A stretch of DNA of 32,089 bases from an uncultured bacterium (lineage in GTDB: Bacteria > Patescibacteriota > Gracilibacteria > Absconditabacterales > Absconditicoccaceae), in contig CAJZIX010000013.1 of the NCBI GenBank assembly GCA_916049765.1, positions 1 to 32,089 of the forward strand. Reading direction: 5' to 3'. This document shows, one piece after another, positions 16,252 through 26,826 of this stretch; position 1 is the first letter of the stretch; every line of letters begins with the position of its first letter. Made by a program: the position numbers and the translations under genes. The notes below the pieces were generated by a model. That model was given only the letters and a program-made list of their open reading frames with translations. It searched no databases and was not told the origin of the DNA.

Positions 16252-16682
16252 TTAACTTATATTGTTAAATTTCTCTATCCAGGATTGATCTTTTTGAATT
16301 TCTCTTTCAATCCAAAAAATTCTCCTAGCAAACCAGTCTGGATCCTTAATTCCATAGATCTTTTCTTCTATGTTTTCGAGATTGTCAATTTCTTTTTTAA
16401 TCTCTATATATTCAAGTTTTTGTTTTTCCCAAAATTGAATATCTCTTTCTAAGATTTGAAGAATTTTTTTTGAGTCTTATTTTTTACGACACTTATGTGT
16501 ACTATATGTAAAAAAATTAAGACAGCAATTATTGCTCCTACAAATATGATCCATTTTTGCTTAAACAAGAAGAATGAAAATATCGCTAGTACTCCTAATA
16601 TTATTAAGAATCGTATAGAAATATTGATTTCTTGCTTATTACAATAGAGATTCCATCTTACTTTCTCTAAATATTGTTCCAT
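16252..16682 (-). pseudogene. Two-span membrane protein with coiled coil, split by a frameshift
   Basis: From ATG 16682 the frame gives 77 residues: MEQYLEKVRWN, two membrane spans (FLIILGVLAIFSFFLF and IIFVGAIIAVLIFLHIV), then KNKTQKK, FFKS and TAG at 16449-16451. At the run of eight A (16464-16471 on the complement) the neighbouring frame takes over. It stays open for about 70 codons with no start codon of its own: ILQILERDIQFWEKQKLEY, DPDWFARRIFWIEREIQK, ending FNNIS at TAA 16252-16254. One extra A, or slippage on the A-run, would join them into a protein of about 143 residues with a charged cytoplasmic helix. This may be a true frameshift, a sequencing error, or programmed slippage. Function unknown. 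Confidence 0.55.
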
Positions 16683-16828
16683 AATTAAAATTTTTATTTG
16701 TTTAACTTCAGTTTTTGTTTTCTAAAATTTACTATATTTATTTCATAGAGAGAGTCAAATAAGAATTTCTTGCATTCCTCCTCAAATTAGCTATCGTAAG
16801 GAGTAAGATTTCATTTCCTTAGCTACGA

Positions 16829-18469
16829 ATGCTCAATCCTCCTGCGATCGCTCATTTCCCCAATACGCCTTGAGTCTACCTTTTCAAAGATAAGAAAGAG
16901 CAGATTCTCTATATCGGAAAAGCAAAAAATCTGAAAAAGAGGGTGAGCCAATATTTCACTCCAGGGAGTGTTTGGAAGCAGGAAATGCTCGCTCAGGCGG
17001 AGAGTGTGGATTTTCTGAGTGTAGAAAATGAGAGCGAAAGCCTCTATCTGGAATCCAATCTCATCAAAAAGCATCTTCCCCCCTTCAATAATATGCTCAA
17101 AGGGGCGAATGCCTACGCCTATATCAAGCTCAGTAAACACCCGATTCCTCAGCTCCTTATCACGAGGAAAAAGCTCAATGATGGAGCTACTTATATCGGT
17201 CCCAAGCACAATACCAGAGAGCTCAAGAAGTTTCTCCAGTATCTCAGGCAGATTGTGCAGTATAGGAGCTGTCCTTTATCGCAGTTTAAGCAATGAAAGC
17301 TTTGTTCAGACTTCTATTTTTGACTTTGTAAGGGGCGATGTACTAAGTCAGAGCTAGAGAAACCTGAATATCCTCAGTTGATTACGAGTTTCTTCAAGGG
17401 GAATACCAAACCGATAGAACAAAAGCTCAAAAAGCTGATTGATGAGGCGGTTCAGGTTCAGAATTTTGAATGGGCAGCCAAACTCAGGGACATTTACCTC
17501 CAAATCTGGCAATTTACCGAGAAGCAGTCGGTGGAATATGCGAAATCTTTTTCAGGTTATCTCTTGCAGATTCGTGAGCTGGGAAGTTGGAGAGCCTATG
17601 TGTTGCTCCATTTTTTTGAGGGAAAGATGATTGATGTGATTCGCCACCATTTTGAAAAAGCTGATCTTGATAGCGAAGAAATGCTTGCAAACTTCGCTTC
17701 AGAATTTGGGACTTTTCATCAGCAGGGAAATCGGTTTGCTACTGAGAAATTCTCGTTTACCAAAGAGGAAGCTACTCGTATGAACCAGCTTTTTGATGAT
17801 TTTTTCCAATCCTATCTACTTGGACAGACTTTGCAAGGCGGAACAGTAATGACTGAGCTGCTTTCTGAGCTTCAGGAGCGTTATCGCCTTTCGCAATTCC
17901 CTTATCAGATGGAATGTCTTGATATTTCTCATCTGAGCTGAGATTGGACGAGCGGAGGTCTAAGTTGCTTGGTTGGAGGCTTAGAAGAAAAGAAACTCTA
18001 TAGAAAATACAAGATTCAGACTGTCAAAAACGATGATTATCTTGCATTGCAAGAGGTCTTGATCAGGAGATTTGCTTTAAATACTCCAGAAGAGCGGTTA
18101 AAACTCAGGATTCCCGATCTCTTCATTCTTGATTGAGGGAAAGGTCAGCTTGCTATTCTTTTTGAGCTTCAGAAAAAGTATCCAGAGATTAAAAACCTTT
18201 TCTCATCTGTGCAATTTGTTGCCTTAGGAAAATGAGAGGCGAGAAAGAAAGCTCATATCTGACAAAAAAGTAAAAAATCTGATGCTTCGGTGGGAGAGAA
18301 GCTGTATGTGTGGAGAGAAGGGACGATTGAGGAGTTTGATTTGCAGTATGATGAGGCAGATCGCTTACTTACGAGGATTAGAGATGAAGCTCATAGGTTT
18401 GCAAACTATTATCGTAAGCAGCAGGAAAAGCTTGCTTTCCAAAAAGCCCAAGATGGGATTTGAGGATAA
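16829..18469 (+). CDS. uvrC: Excinuclease ABC subunit C
   Basis: Nuclease subunit of nucleotide-excision repair that makes both incisions with UvrB; 546 residues. The GIY-YIG domain is P-G-VYLFKDKKEQILYIGKAKNL with KKRV. The UVR motif that binds UvrB is KLIDEAVQVQNFEWAAKLRD. The C-terminal RNase-H-like domain contains MECLDISHLS, YRKYKIQTVKNDDYLAL and LFILD-G-GKGQL. The four conserved Cys of the family appear only in part (CPLSQF, LCSDFYF, LCKGRC). The helix-hairpin-helix domain that usually ends UvrC is missing; the protein stops after RDEAHRFANYYRKQQ. Eight UGA codons are in frame. TTGCAT followed 16 bases later by TATCGT upstream may be its promoter. Confidence 0.95.
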
Positions 18470-18579
18470 GAAAGAAATTATTGGCTAAAAAATGTTTCTC
18501 CCTTGCAATCTCAAGCCAAAATAATAAAAAAAGTAAGAGATAATTCTTTAATTTTTTTGCTTTTTTTTGATGTGAACCG

Positions 18580-19959
18580 ATGCATAACGCGATAAAGATT
18601 TGGATTTATTGAGGACTTCTGACGTTATTTTGACTTTTTGCAGTCTATAGTACCAGTATTTGGAAGTCCTTTGATCAAAAGTTTGAACAAACCATCGTTC
18701 AAAATATAGAAACGGTGAAGGCTTTTAATACTTTCCTTGATGAAACTATCCTTAAATCAACACAGAAGGTAATTGAAAAAAATCTCTCTACCCCTTCTTT
18801 TTATGGATCTGGAGAATCGACAACAGGAACAGAAAATACTTGAGTCCAAATTGAACTCCAGACCCTCCCTGAACTTTCAACTTTAGAAGGAACGGGAGAT
18901 GACGTTAAGCTAGTTCTTAACGAAAAAAAGAAGGTTCAAGGAAAAAATAACTATTTTTACTTTTCTGGACAGGTAAAGAATCTTTTTGTTTCACTTATTG
19001 GAGTGTTTTTGATACTCTTGTTTCCTTTACCTTTGTTAAAAGAGAAAAAACTGATTTTTACCATTACGGTAATTGTTTTCCTTTTTCAGCTTTGTGTTTT
19101 TCTTCCGACTATTGGAGCGACCAATGGAACTGCGAGAGGTTGGGTTGATTTTCCTTGACTGCCAAATATGCAGCCTGCTGAATTTTTTAAGCTAGGATAT
19201 GTGTTTTTTATGTCTTATTGGATTACGAAGAGGAGAGAATATATTAAAAGCATGTCTTTTCTCACACAGTTTGCGGTTATTAATGCTATTATTCTTCTTA
19301 TTATTCTTGCTATTCCAGATATGGGAACGCTCTTTATCCTTGCTCTAACAGGAACGATTATGGCGTGGTATAATGGGCTTAAACTCTCAAAAATCTGAAT
19401 TCTTGTTTGAGCAGCTTCAATTATTGCATTACTTGGAATCTGAACGATGAGTATGTGGAATCCAGATAACTATGCTTTGACCAGACTTAAAACTTTTTTC
19501 ACCACAGATGAAGAAGCAAAAAAAGAAATTTACAAGAAAGAATGATGGCAAAATCAGCAGGGATTGATTGCTATTTGAGGAGGAGGATTTCGAGGACAAG
19601 GCTATGGAAAAGGCTTACAAAAAATGGGACAGTTACCAGAGGCGTATTCGGATATGATTTTTGCTGCATTTTCAGAAGAGATAGGATTTGTTGGAAATAT
19701 GCTTCTTTTCGCACTGTATATGGGACTTTTCTTTACAGTCTTAAAGCAACTTAGTCAAGTAAGAGATCCACAGCTCAAAACCCTTGCTATTGGAATTATT
19801 TCACTCATTATTGTTCAGGTTTTTGTTCATATTGGGGTGAATCTTGAGATTCTGCCAAATACTGGTTTAACCTTGCCTTTTGTTAGTCATGGAGGAACGG
19901 CTTTGATGATTAATTTGATAGAGCTCGCTTTGCTTTATAAGATTTTGAGAGGAAAGTAA
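18580..19959 (+). CDS. SEDS-family cell-wall polymerase (RodA/FtsW type) with extra N-terminal loop
   Basis: Peptidoglycan glycosyltransferase of the shape/division family; 459 residues. The core is clear: ARGWVDFP-G-LPNMQPAEFFKL, AIPDMGTLFILALTG, the Q-rich loop NQQGLIAI-G-GGGFRGQGYG with KGLQKMGQLPEAYSDMIFA, EEIGFVGNM and the C-terminal PFVSHGGTALM. Between the first membrane span (residues ~7-25, FAVYSTSIW) and the second (residues ~140-160) there is an insert of about 110 hydrophilic residues, predicted outside the membrane, rich in Thr, Glu and Lys. Usual family members have a short loop there. Nine UGA codons are in frame. Whether it serves elongation or division cannot be told. Confidence 0.92.
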
Positions 19960-19987
19960 TCAGATTTTTATATTATGATTGGTGGTT

Positions 19988-20875
19988 ATGCAACTTACCT
20001 TTGATCAGCATCATCTACTCTGTGTGGAAAATCCGAATATTCCTCAGCTCAAGGAGTATCGTTTTTCACTTTCTGGCTATCAGATTTCGAGCTATGATAA
20101 AGGAATTTTAGCTTATCATAAAAAACAGCGAAAGCTGATGAATCTCAAAAATTTAGGAGAAGGGATGCAGGTAGTTTATCTTCAAGAGAACCAGCTTTCA
20201 GACTATCGTTTTAATATTTCAATGCTCGAGAGAACGCTGGCGATGTTTTCTTGATTTAATGAGGAAACAGGGGAGAAATATCGGTTTTTGCCTTTTTATT
20301 CCAGAGATGTAGAGAAGCTTCAACACGATCTTTTGAATAATTTTGGAATATCCTGTCAAATTAGCAAAGAGCAACAAGGGACTTTTATCCGTGGATTAAA
20401 GGAAAGTTGGTTTTCTCCTGAATCTGATGAAGAATTTTTTTCTTATCTTTTTGCTTTGGTGTTTCTGTATGGGAACTTTGAGATCAAAAATAATGAGCTT
20501 CTTTCCGCAAAGGCACATATTCCGCTTTTTGGTATCTGGAATCAGTTTGTAAATGACTTTTCTGAAGCCTATCTTCCTCATTTACAGGAACTGGGAATCT
20601 TTATTACTTCAAGTACACTTCAGCACGGAGATAGAACGATATTCCAGTTTACGATGAATGATGGGGAGCTTTTAGTATATTTTGCGAAGTGGCTTAATCA
20701 GTATCAAAAAACTGATCTTATTATTCAAGGAACTTCCTTACAAAAGAAGCAATATGAAATCAAGGATCAGCTTTTGGATTTTATTGTTAGTAATCCTGAA
20801 CTTAAAATTTCTGGCCAAGAGGAATGTCTTCAACTGATCAGGAAAAATCGTATTAAGCTCCTCAAGCTCGGATAG
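19988..20875 (+). CDS. Unknown conserved-looking protein
   Basis: 295 residues with one UGA codon (after LERTLAMFS). No family recognised. The N-terminal part (MQLTFDQHHLLCVENPNIPQ) looks like a beta-rich domain. The second half has GTFIRGLKESWF, EEFFSYLFALVFLYGNFEI and LQELGIFITSSTLQHGDRT, mixed alpha/beta, with no signal peptide or membrane span, so it is probably cytoplasmic. The pattern of a helix ending in YGNFEI, followed later by a second domain with FQFTMNDGELLVYFAKWL, might reflect two related halves. It follows the SEDS gene by 28 bases and is likely co-transcribed. ATG 19988 is chosen; TTG 19979 is possible. Confidence 0.65.
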
Positions 20876-20926
20876 GAGATCGTATTTCGTGTCCTATTCA
20901 GAGTTTTTAATTTATTTTTTATTCTC

Positions 20927-23395
20927 CTATTTCTCAAGGAATAGGGTAATGTAATCTGAATGATGGTTTCGATGGTGATCTAGAGGCGTATCCAGATCTA
21001 AAATTGATGTTGTATGTTTTTCCCCAAATTCTGCAGCAAGTGAGCCTCCTGTTTTTCATAAATATTGTAAAGGGATAGTGGGAATATCTTGAATGTCTCA
21101 ATCTTCACCTTTAAATTTTAATAAATATTTCTTTAAGGGAGTAAATTTTTCTCGAGGGCAAAATGCTACGACCGCATTTTCATTTCGATATTGATTTCGA
21201 CTTTCAGCGTCCTCCTCATCTGGAGCATCATCCTCATCTGATTCGTCATCATCCCAGTAATTTTCCTCTGAGAGGTCCCAGATACAAGAAGCTACTTTTC
21301 CTCGGTGATCAGATTTTCTATATACCCCTTCTTTTGTATATCGATATTCAGAACTTATTATATCATCACTATATTCATAGCTTTCAGTCTCATTGTTTCG
21401 ATTTCTGCGATAAGAAATAAAATCAGGCTCTCTTTCTGAAATAACTTCGTCTTTGCAGAGAGTAAAGGTTGCTTCTGAAGCTTTAAAAAAGTTATTTTCG
21501 TTTATAGTATGAGCTTTTTCAATTGGTCTATTGATCATCGTAGTAGCAGTTTGTATCCACCATTCTTTATCAGAGCGATACTTGTTGATATCAAAATAAT
21601 AAGCCATAAATATTCGAAGATTTTCTCTATTGTTAATAAAAGGGCTTATTTTATCTATAAATTCTTTTAGCAGGTTAACATCTTCATCTATCCTTTTTTT
21701 ATCAATTTTATTAAAAATTTTTCATAGTAATACTTTCCAAAATCTCTCTTGATCCTCACAATCCTTTTCTCCCATCAGTATTACATCAAACATTGGTTTT
21801 AATTTTTTAGAATGATAATCTATTAATTGGTGAAGCGTTCATGAATAAAAATTTTGGTATTTTGGTAAAGATCACGGATGTTTTCTTCTTTCAAGAGTAA
21901 AGAAATTTCCAATAATTTCGCTAATTACCCTAGCAGTATCTATATATCATTCTTTATCGGAGCGGTATTCTTTGATATTAAAATATTCCGTTATAAATAC
22001 TCGTAATCCTTCTTTATTGGGAATAGAGGGGCGTAGTCTATCTATAAACTCCTTTAGTATTACAACATCTTCATCTATCTTTTCTTCGTCAATTTTATCA
22101 AAAATTTCTCATGCTAATCTTTGCCAAAATTCGTCTTGATTTTCACAATCCTTTTCTCCCATCAATAAAATATCAAATATTGGCTTTAGCTTCTTAGGGT
22201 GATTGAGTATCTTTTCTCTTATATCGCGATAAGATAAATGATGTACTGATTGGTTTCAGGAATTGAATTTGTTTTTAATATACTGTATCTGTTCTTCGAG
22301 CTGTTTATCTTTATTATCAAAGCATAGAACTTCCATAAGATCGTTTACGGTAGAAATTTCTGAAATTTCCTTTAGTTTTTTTTGATAGAGAAAAACATTA
22401 GCTCATTTTGTATTGATTAGTTTTATATCTTCTAGAGATAAGGGGGCTTTATACTGTTCAAGGACCTCTAAGATATCAGAGTCAATGTTATTAAGAACTT
22501 CAAAACTAAAAATCTGATCTTTTTTGCTTTTATTTTCTAATTCTGATTGAGAATATGCAGCTATTTTTCATGCAATTTTTTTGAAATCATCTGCAGAATA
22601 ATATCCAGTACTCTCTATCTCTTTTAAATTGCTTACTAAATCTTTTAAGTCTACTTTGTCATAATTGGGGTCTTCTCATAGTTCTTCTCAATCCTCTACC
22701 TCTACAATAGGAGTTTCTATTTTATAGCTGAGATTATTCCTATAGTGATTTATTTCTTCTGGGGTTAAAATAGGCTCTATGAGTAGCTCTTGAATAATAG
22801 TTTTTGACCAATTAGCTCCCCATTTTTGTCTATTTTCATTTTTTTCGTTGAATTGAATATTAGCTTTTTGTATTAAATGATCAAGAAAGCTAAGATAGTC
22901 AGGTTTGATTTCAGTTATTGGAAGATCTCTACATTTAAGAAGTTCCGGTATCGCTTCGTTTAACCAAAAGTTATCATATTTTTCCTTGAGAACTTCTTTT
23001 AAAGCTTTATCAAAAAATGAAATATAAAGCTCATTCCTTTTGGTTTTGTTAAGAATTTTCATGTTTAAGAGTTTAGGAATTGTTGTACTTGCCAACCATT
23101 CAGAATCATCTATTATTTGTTCTATAGTATGATTATAAAACTTAAGAAATCGAACTTCTTTTTCTTTTTTATCTAAAAAGTGGGAGTTTAGGAGAGGAAT
23201 AGCGCATTCATTTATTCGCTTTTCTGCTGAATATTCTCATGCTTCCTTGTAGATTTTCTCCAAAAGATCGTTTACTCCTTTTTTCATGATCAACAAGTAG
23301 AGAAGTTCTTTATCTCCGTTTATAGAGTCTAATATTCTTTGTGCTTCTCTTTCTTCTTTGGATGCTGTGAGTGAAATCGCTTTATCAATATTCAT
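20927..23395 (-). CDS. Large unknown protein with internal tandem repeat and acidic tail region
   Basis: 822 residues, cytoplasmic by composition, with no recognised family. It starts MNIDKAISLTASKEEREAQR and is mostly charged helices. Two copies of a ~90-residue unit occur: KKLKPIFDILLMGEKDCENQ ... EEKIDEDVVILKEFIDRL ... YFNIKEYRSDKE, and KKLKPMFDVILMGEKDCEDQ ... KKRIDEDVNLLKEFIDKI ... YFDINKYRSDKE. Near the C-terminus is a strongly acidic stretch (WDDDESDEDDAPDEEDAES). Thirteen UGA codons are in frame; without recoding the gene would look like a set of fragments. It lies alone on the minus strand, convergent with the unknown gene at 19988-20875 and divergent from the flap endonuclease gene. 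Confidence 0.8.
21535..22195 (-). repeat. Diverged tandem duplication inside the 822-residue protein
   Basis: Copy 1 spans about 21923-22195 and copy 2 about 21535-21809, with a 110-base spacer. The protein copies share LMGEKDCE, IDEDV, LKEFID and YRSDKE in the same order and spacing. The DNA copies have drifted but still share stretches such as CAATCCTTTTCTCCCATCA. At one aligned position copy 1 has TGA (Gly) where copy 2 has TGG (Trp). Confidence 0.8.
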
Positions 23396-23501
23396 GATGC
23401 TATGGTCTTATTGGATGAATAATGCTAATTATAGCGTATTTTTTATTTTTTGCAAAAAACATCGATATTTTTGAGCTAAAGTTTCGCCCATTTTTTTTCT
23501 C

Positions 23502-23529
23502 TTGCAATTTTACCTGCTTCCTTTACAAT
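23502..23529 (+). promoter_or_regulatory. Promoter of the flap endonuclease gene
   Basis: TTGCAA (23502-23507) and TACAAT (23524-23529) are separated by 16 bases, 38 bases before the ATG. TTGCA-type -35 boxes recur in this window, for example before the gene at 28538. Confidence 0.5.
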
Positions 23530-23566
23530 TAGCTTTATTGCTTGTTTTATTTCACACATTTTCTCA

Positions 23567-24457
23567 ATGAAAAGGCTTTCGCTCGTTGATGGATCAGGAT
23601 TTCTTTTTAGAGCTTGGTATGCTTTCCCTCCGATGATCAATGCTCAAGGGCAAAATCAGAATGTGATCTATGGTTCTATCCGTATGATGCTCAAACTGCT
23701 TTTCGAGCAGCCGGAATATTTTGTGATTTGCTGGGATTCTCCGGTTAAGACCAAGAGAAAAGAGAAATATGAGGCTTACAAAGCAAATAGAACGAAGCTG
23801 GAAGACGAGTTCAAAGCTCAGATCCCTTTGGTTATGGAGTTGGTTTCAGAATTAGGAATTCCTACGGTTACGGCTCCTGGCTATGAAGCAGATGATAGTA
23901 TTGGGACCTTAGCTACTCTTCATCAGCAGAATCCTGATCTTTTGATTCAGGTTTTTAGTTCTGATAAGGATTTAAAACAGCTCCTCGCTCCAAATCTCAT
24001 CGTGACCGATCCTCTCAAACATATCACTACAAAAATTCCAGATTTTGAGAAAGAATTTGGCTTCGCTCCAGTGTCAATTGTGGATTATTTGGCTTTGATT
24101 GGAGATGCGGCAGATAATGTCAAAGGAGTTGCAGGGATTGGGCCGAAAAAAGCTTCCGACTTGATCAAAAAATACGGAACAATAGAGCAAATCTATACTC
24201 ATCTTGATGAAATCCAATGTGAAATAAAAGAAAAGCTGATCAACTGAAAGGAGGATGCCTTCTTTTCCAAGGAACTTATTCTGCTGATGCAGGTGCCTGA
24301 GCTTCAAGCTTATCCTTTAGAAAAGATGAGATTAACCATAGACTTCGCAAAATGGGAGGAGATCCTTGTCCAGAAACGAGGCTTTAAAAATCTTCAGAAA
24401 ATTTTGCAAGAAGAAAAGAAAAAAACTGAGCAACCTCAGCAGTTAGGGCTTTTTTAG
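23567..24457 (+). CDS. Stand-alone 5'-3' exonuclease / flap endonuclease with clamp-binding tail
   Basis: Equivalent to the N-terminal nuclease domain of DNA polymerase I, but encoded alone; 296 residues. It removes RNA primers and 5' flaps using two metal ions. Active-site segments: LVDGSGFLFRAWYAF, FVICWDSPVKTKRKEKYEAY, APGYEADDSIGTLA, FSSDKDLKQLL and DYLALIGDAADNVKGVAGIG with the helix-3-turn-helix. One UGA (24245-24247) lies after KEKLIN. The last residues are QQLGLF, which fits the bacterial sliding-clamp-binding pentapeptide (QLxLF), so the protein is probably tethered to DnaN. No polymerase domain follows: TAG at 24455-24457 is a real stop. Confidence 0.92.
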
Positions 24458-24488
24458 CCAGATTTTTACTATTTTACATACCGAAGGA

Positions 24489-25040
24489 ATGGATAAACGT
24501 ATTCAAACTTCTGGAGACGATCAAACCAATAATACGGTACCATTTGTTGATCCTTTAATAAACAAACAGGAGTTTTTGACAGCTTTATCAAATGATCCTA
24601 ATACTAAATCACTCCCTTCATTTTCTATACTTAATACCTATAATGTTATTAATAGTCCAGAAGTAGCAGTGTGGAGTGCTCGTGTTCCTATTGATGCACA
24701 TGAGGAAAATATTGATTGGGAAGGAGGTTTGATACTTACTTTTCAAGAAAAGTTGTCTTGATGGATATTGGGATTACTTAAGCAAGAAGATCGTGGGAAA
24801 TTGGGTATTTTTATGGAATGGAAATCATTTTGTATCTGAAGTCAGCGAAAAGAGAAAGATGTTGATCCTTTTCTTGATGATGATCTTCGTTCTCTTATTG
24901 TTGATGATCATTTAGTGGCTTCAGTGCATAGTAGAAGAACGGATTTTAACCATGCTGAAGTAAATATTTTTTGTTATCCACAAAAAATTTTACAACTACT
25001 TAAAAAACATTTCCCTTATCTCCAAGGAATGTTGAATTAA
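24489..25040 (+). CDS. Unknown small soluble protein
   Basis: 183 residues with two UGA codons (24759-24761 and in KSFCI-G-SQRK). No family recognised. The N-terminus is polar (MDKRIQTSGDDQTNNTVPF). The middle has alternating strands (PEVAVWSARVPIDAHEENID, WEGGLILTFQEKL). The end is a helix with HFPYLQGMLN. There is no signal peptide or membrane span. It follows the flap endonuclease by 31 bases on the same strand and may share its transcript. Confidence 0.6.
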
Positions 25041-25114
25041 AAATCATCCGCTTTAATCAAATTTTTTGATCTCTTAAAATAACTTTTTTTTAAATCATTA
25101 ATTACTATGTAGTT

Positions 25115-25741
25115 ATGACCTATGATAGCAAACATGTAGAACTTCTTATTCCAGAGGAAGGCTATAATCGTACCAAAGATGAATATAAAAAATATCGACC
25201 TCATCTGAATTCTTTTTATAGTTTGGATTTTAGGAGATTTGTCCCTAGAGAGAGGAAGGGATTTCGTATTTTGGATCTTGGAGCAGGTGATGGGAGGATG
25301 TATGATCAGCTCAAAGTTATCAATCCTGATGAATATATCGCCTGTGACTGTGCAAAAGAGCTCCTCTCCAAGCATCCCGGAAGAATCAAAAAAGTCGTTT
25401 GTGATTTAGAAAAAGATCGACCCTTTGAAGACGAATCTTTCAACTTGCTTTCAGCTTTTTTCCTCTTGGAGCATATTGAAAATACTGAGCATTTTTTCGC
25501 TGAAGCTTATCGTATTTTGCAGCAAGAGGGACAACTTTTGATTGGTCATTTTCTCCAGAGAAGGCTTTTTACCTGGACGATTAATGGGGAGAAATTTAAA
25601 ATTGAACAATTCCCTCATACGATTGAAGAGCTTGAAAAATCAGCACAAGAATGCTGATTTCATACTGGGATTATGCCACTTCGTGATGTTTGTGATAGTA
25701 AAACGATTACTGGTCATCTTCTCGTTTGTGAGAAGAAATAA
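25115..25741 (+). CDS. SAM-dependent methyltransferase, class I
   Basis: 208 residues with a Rossmann-fold methyltransferase core. Motif I is ILDLGAGDGRMYDQL (SAM-binding GxGxG), then YIACDCAKELL, VVCDLEKDRPFEDESFNLLS (motifs II-III) and FFLLEHIENTEHFFAEAYRI with LQQEGQLLI (motif IV/V). It belongs to the Methyltransf_11 type; the substrate is unknown. One UGA (25655-25657) lies between QEC and FHTG, and translation continues 27 residues to TAA. It converges on the minus-strand AlaRS-domain gene with only 36 bases between. Confidence 0.85.
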
Positions 25742-25777
25742 TTTTCTTTTGCCTTGTTTTTGGGAAAGATAAACCAC

Positions 25778-26740
25778 TTAGAGTAATTCTATTATTTTTT
25801 CATCTCTTCCTTGAACTTGCATATCATTACCTCCTCCTTTCAAGCCTAATTTTTGAGCTAGAGCTTTAGCAGAATTTCCTGGCTGAGTGAATAGCAAAAA
25901 ATTTCCAGCAGTTGTGGCGAGAAGCACATTTTTCCCTGCAAAAGTTTGTTTGGCTTCAGCACCGAGTGTTTTAAAATTCATATCGGTAGGTACTTTCATA
26001 ATAATATCAAAATCTGCATTTGATTTCTTTTCTCCTGAAATCAGTAAGGAATGGATTATTTTGGCTTCCATAGCCTCAAGTTGGGATCTCGCTTCAGAAA
26101 AATCTTTGAGGAGTTTATTTGTTTTTTCTGGTAGTTGTGCGAAAGATTTTACTTCCAAAAGTTGTGTAAGATTTGAAAGTAAAGAAGTCAGATTTTCTAT
26201 TTTTTCAAGTACTCTTGGTCAAGTGAGTGCGGTGATCCTCTTGATTCCAGAGGCAACAGCTTCCTGCGAAACAACACTAAACGCTCCGATTTCTTTTGTA
26301 TTTGCTACATGGGTTCCTCCGCAGAATTCTAGAGAAAGAAAGTCCTCAAAATGAGAAAAATATTCAGGATTGTCGTCTTGCTGTAATTCAGCAGGAAGTG
26401 CTTTATTAATGACTTGAACAACACGGACGATATCTCCATACTTCTCTTCAAAAAACATTTTTGCTCAAAGTTTGGAAGCCTGATCAAGAGACATTTCTTC
26501 AACGTTTACTTCACAGGCAAGATAAATCATTTGATTGAGCCTTTTCTCTATCATCGCAAGTTCAAATGGAGTCAACAATCTTTCTGCGTAGAAATCAAAT
26601 CTCAAAAGATCGTTATCTACTAGAGATCCTGCTTGCTTGGTATCAGGGAAGATGTGAGTAAGTATGGCATGTAAAAGATGCGTTGCGGTATGAGCTCTCA
26701 TTTTAGCATATCTTTGTGCTGGATTTACGGTAAGTTGCAT
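25778..26740 (-). CDS. Stand-alone AlaRS editing and DHHA1 protein (AlaX-like)
   Basis: 320 residues corresponding to only the second half of alanyl-tRNA synthetase. HTATHLLHAIL and EFCGGTHVANTKEIGAF give the HxxxH/CxxxH metal site of the editing domain, which removes Ser or Gly wrongly attached to tRNA-Ala. GIKRITALT-G-PRVLEKIE leads into a coiled coil and the DHHA1 (C-Ala) domain, ending GLKGGGNDMQVQGRDEKIIE. Two UGA codons are in frame. There is no aminoacylation domain; the gene upstream on this strand is the deaminase. It may be a trans-editing factor like long AlaX proteins, or half of a split AlaRS whose other half lies elsewhere. ATG 26740 starts precisely at the editing domain. Confidence 0.82.
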
Positions 26741-26826
26741 AGAGCATAAGAAAAAAAGTAAACAGATTATTTTCGATCACCAAGTCTATGGTTTTGGAAA
26801 TGATTTTCAAAGGATTTTCTGGAATG

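Noticed and set aside
19988..20875. LAGLIDADG homing endonuclease, suggested by the YLFALVFLYGNFEI segment.
   Set aside because: The motif lacks the conserved acidic residue in the expected place, and the gene does not interrupt anything.
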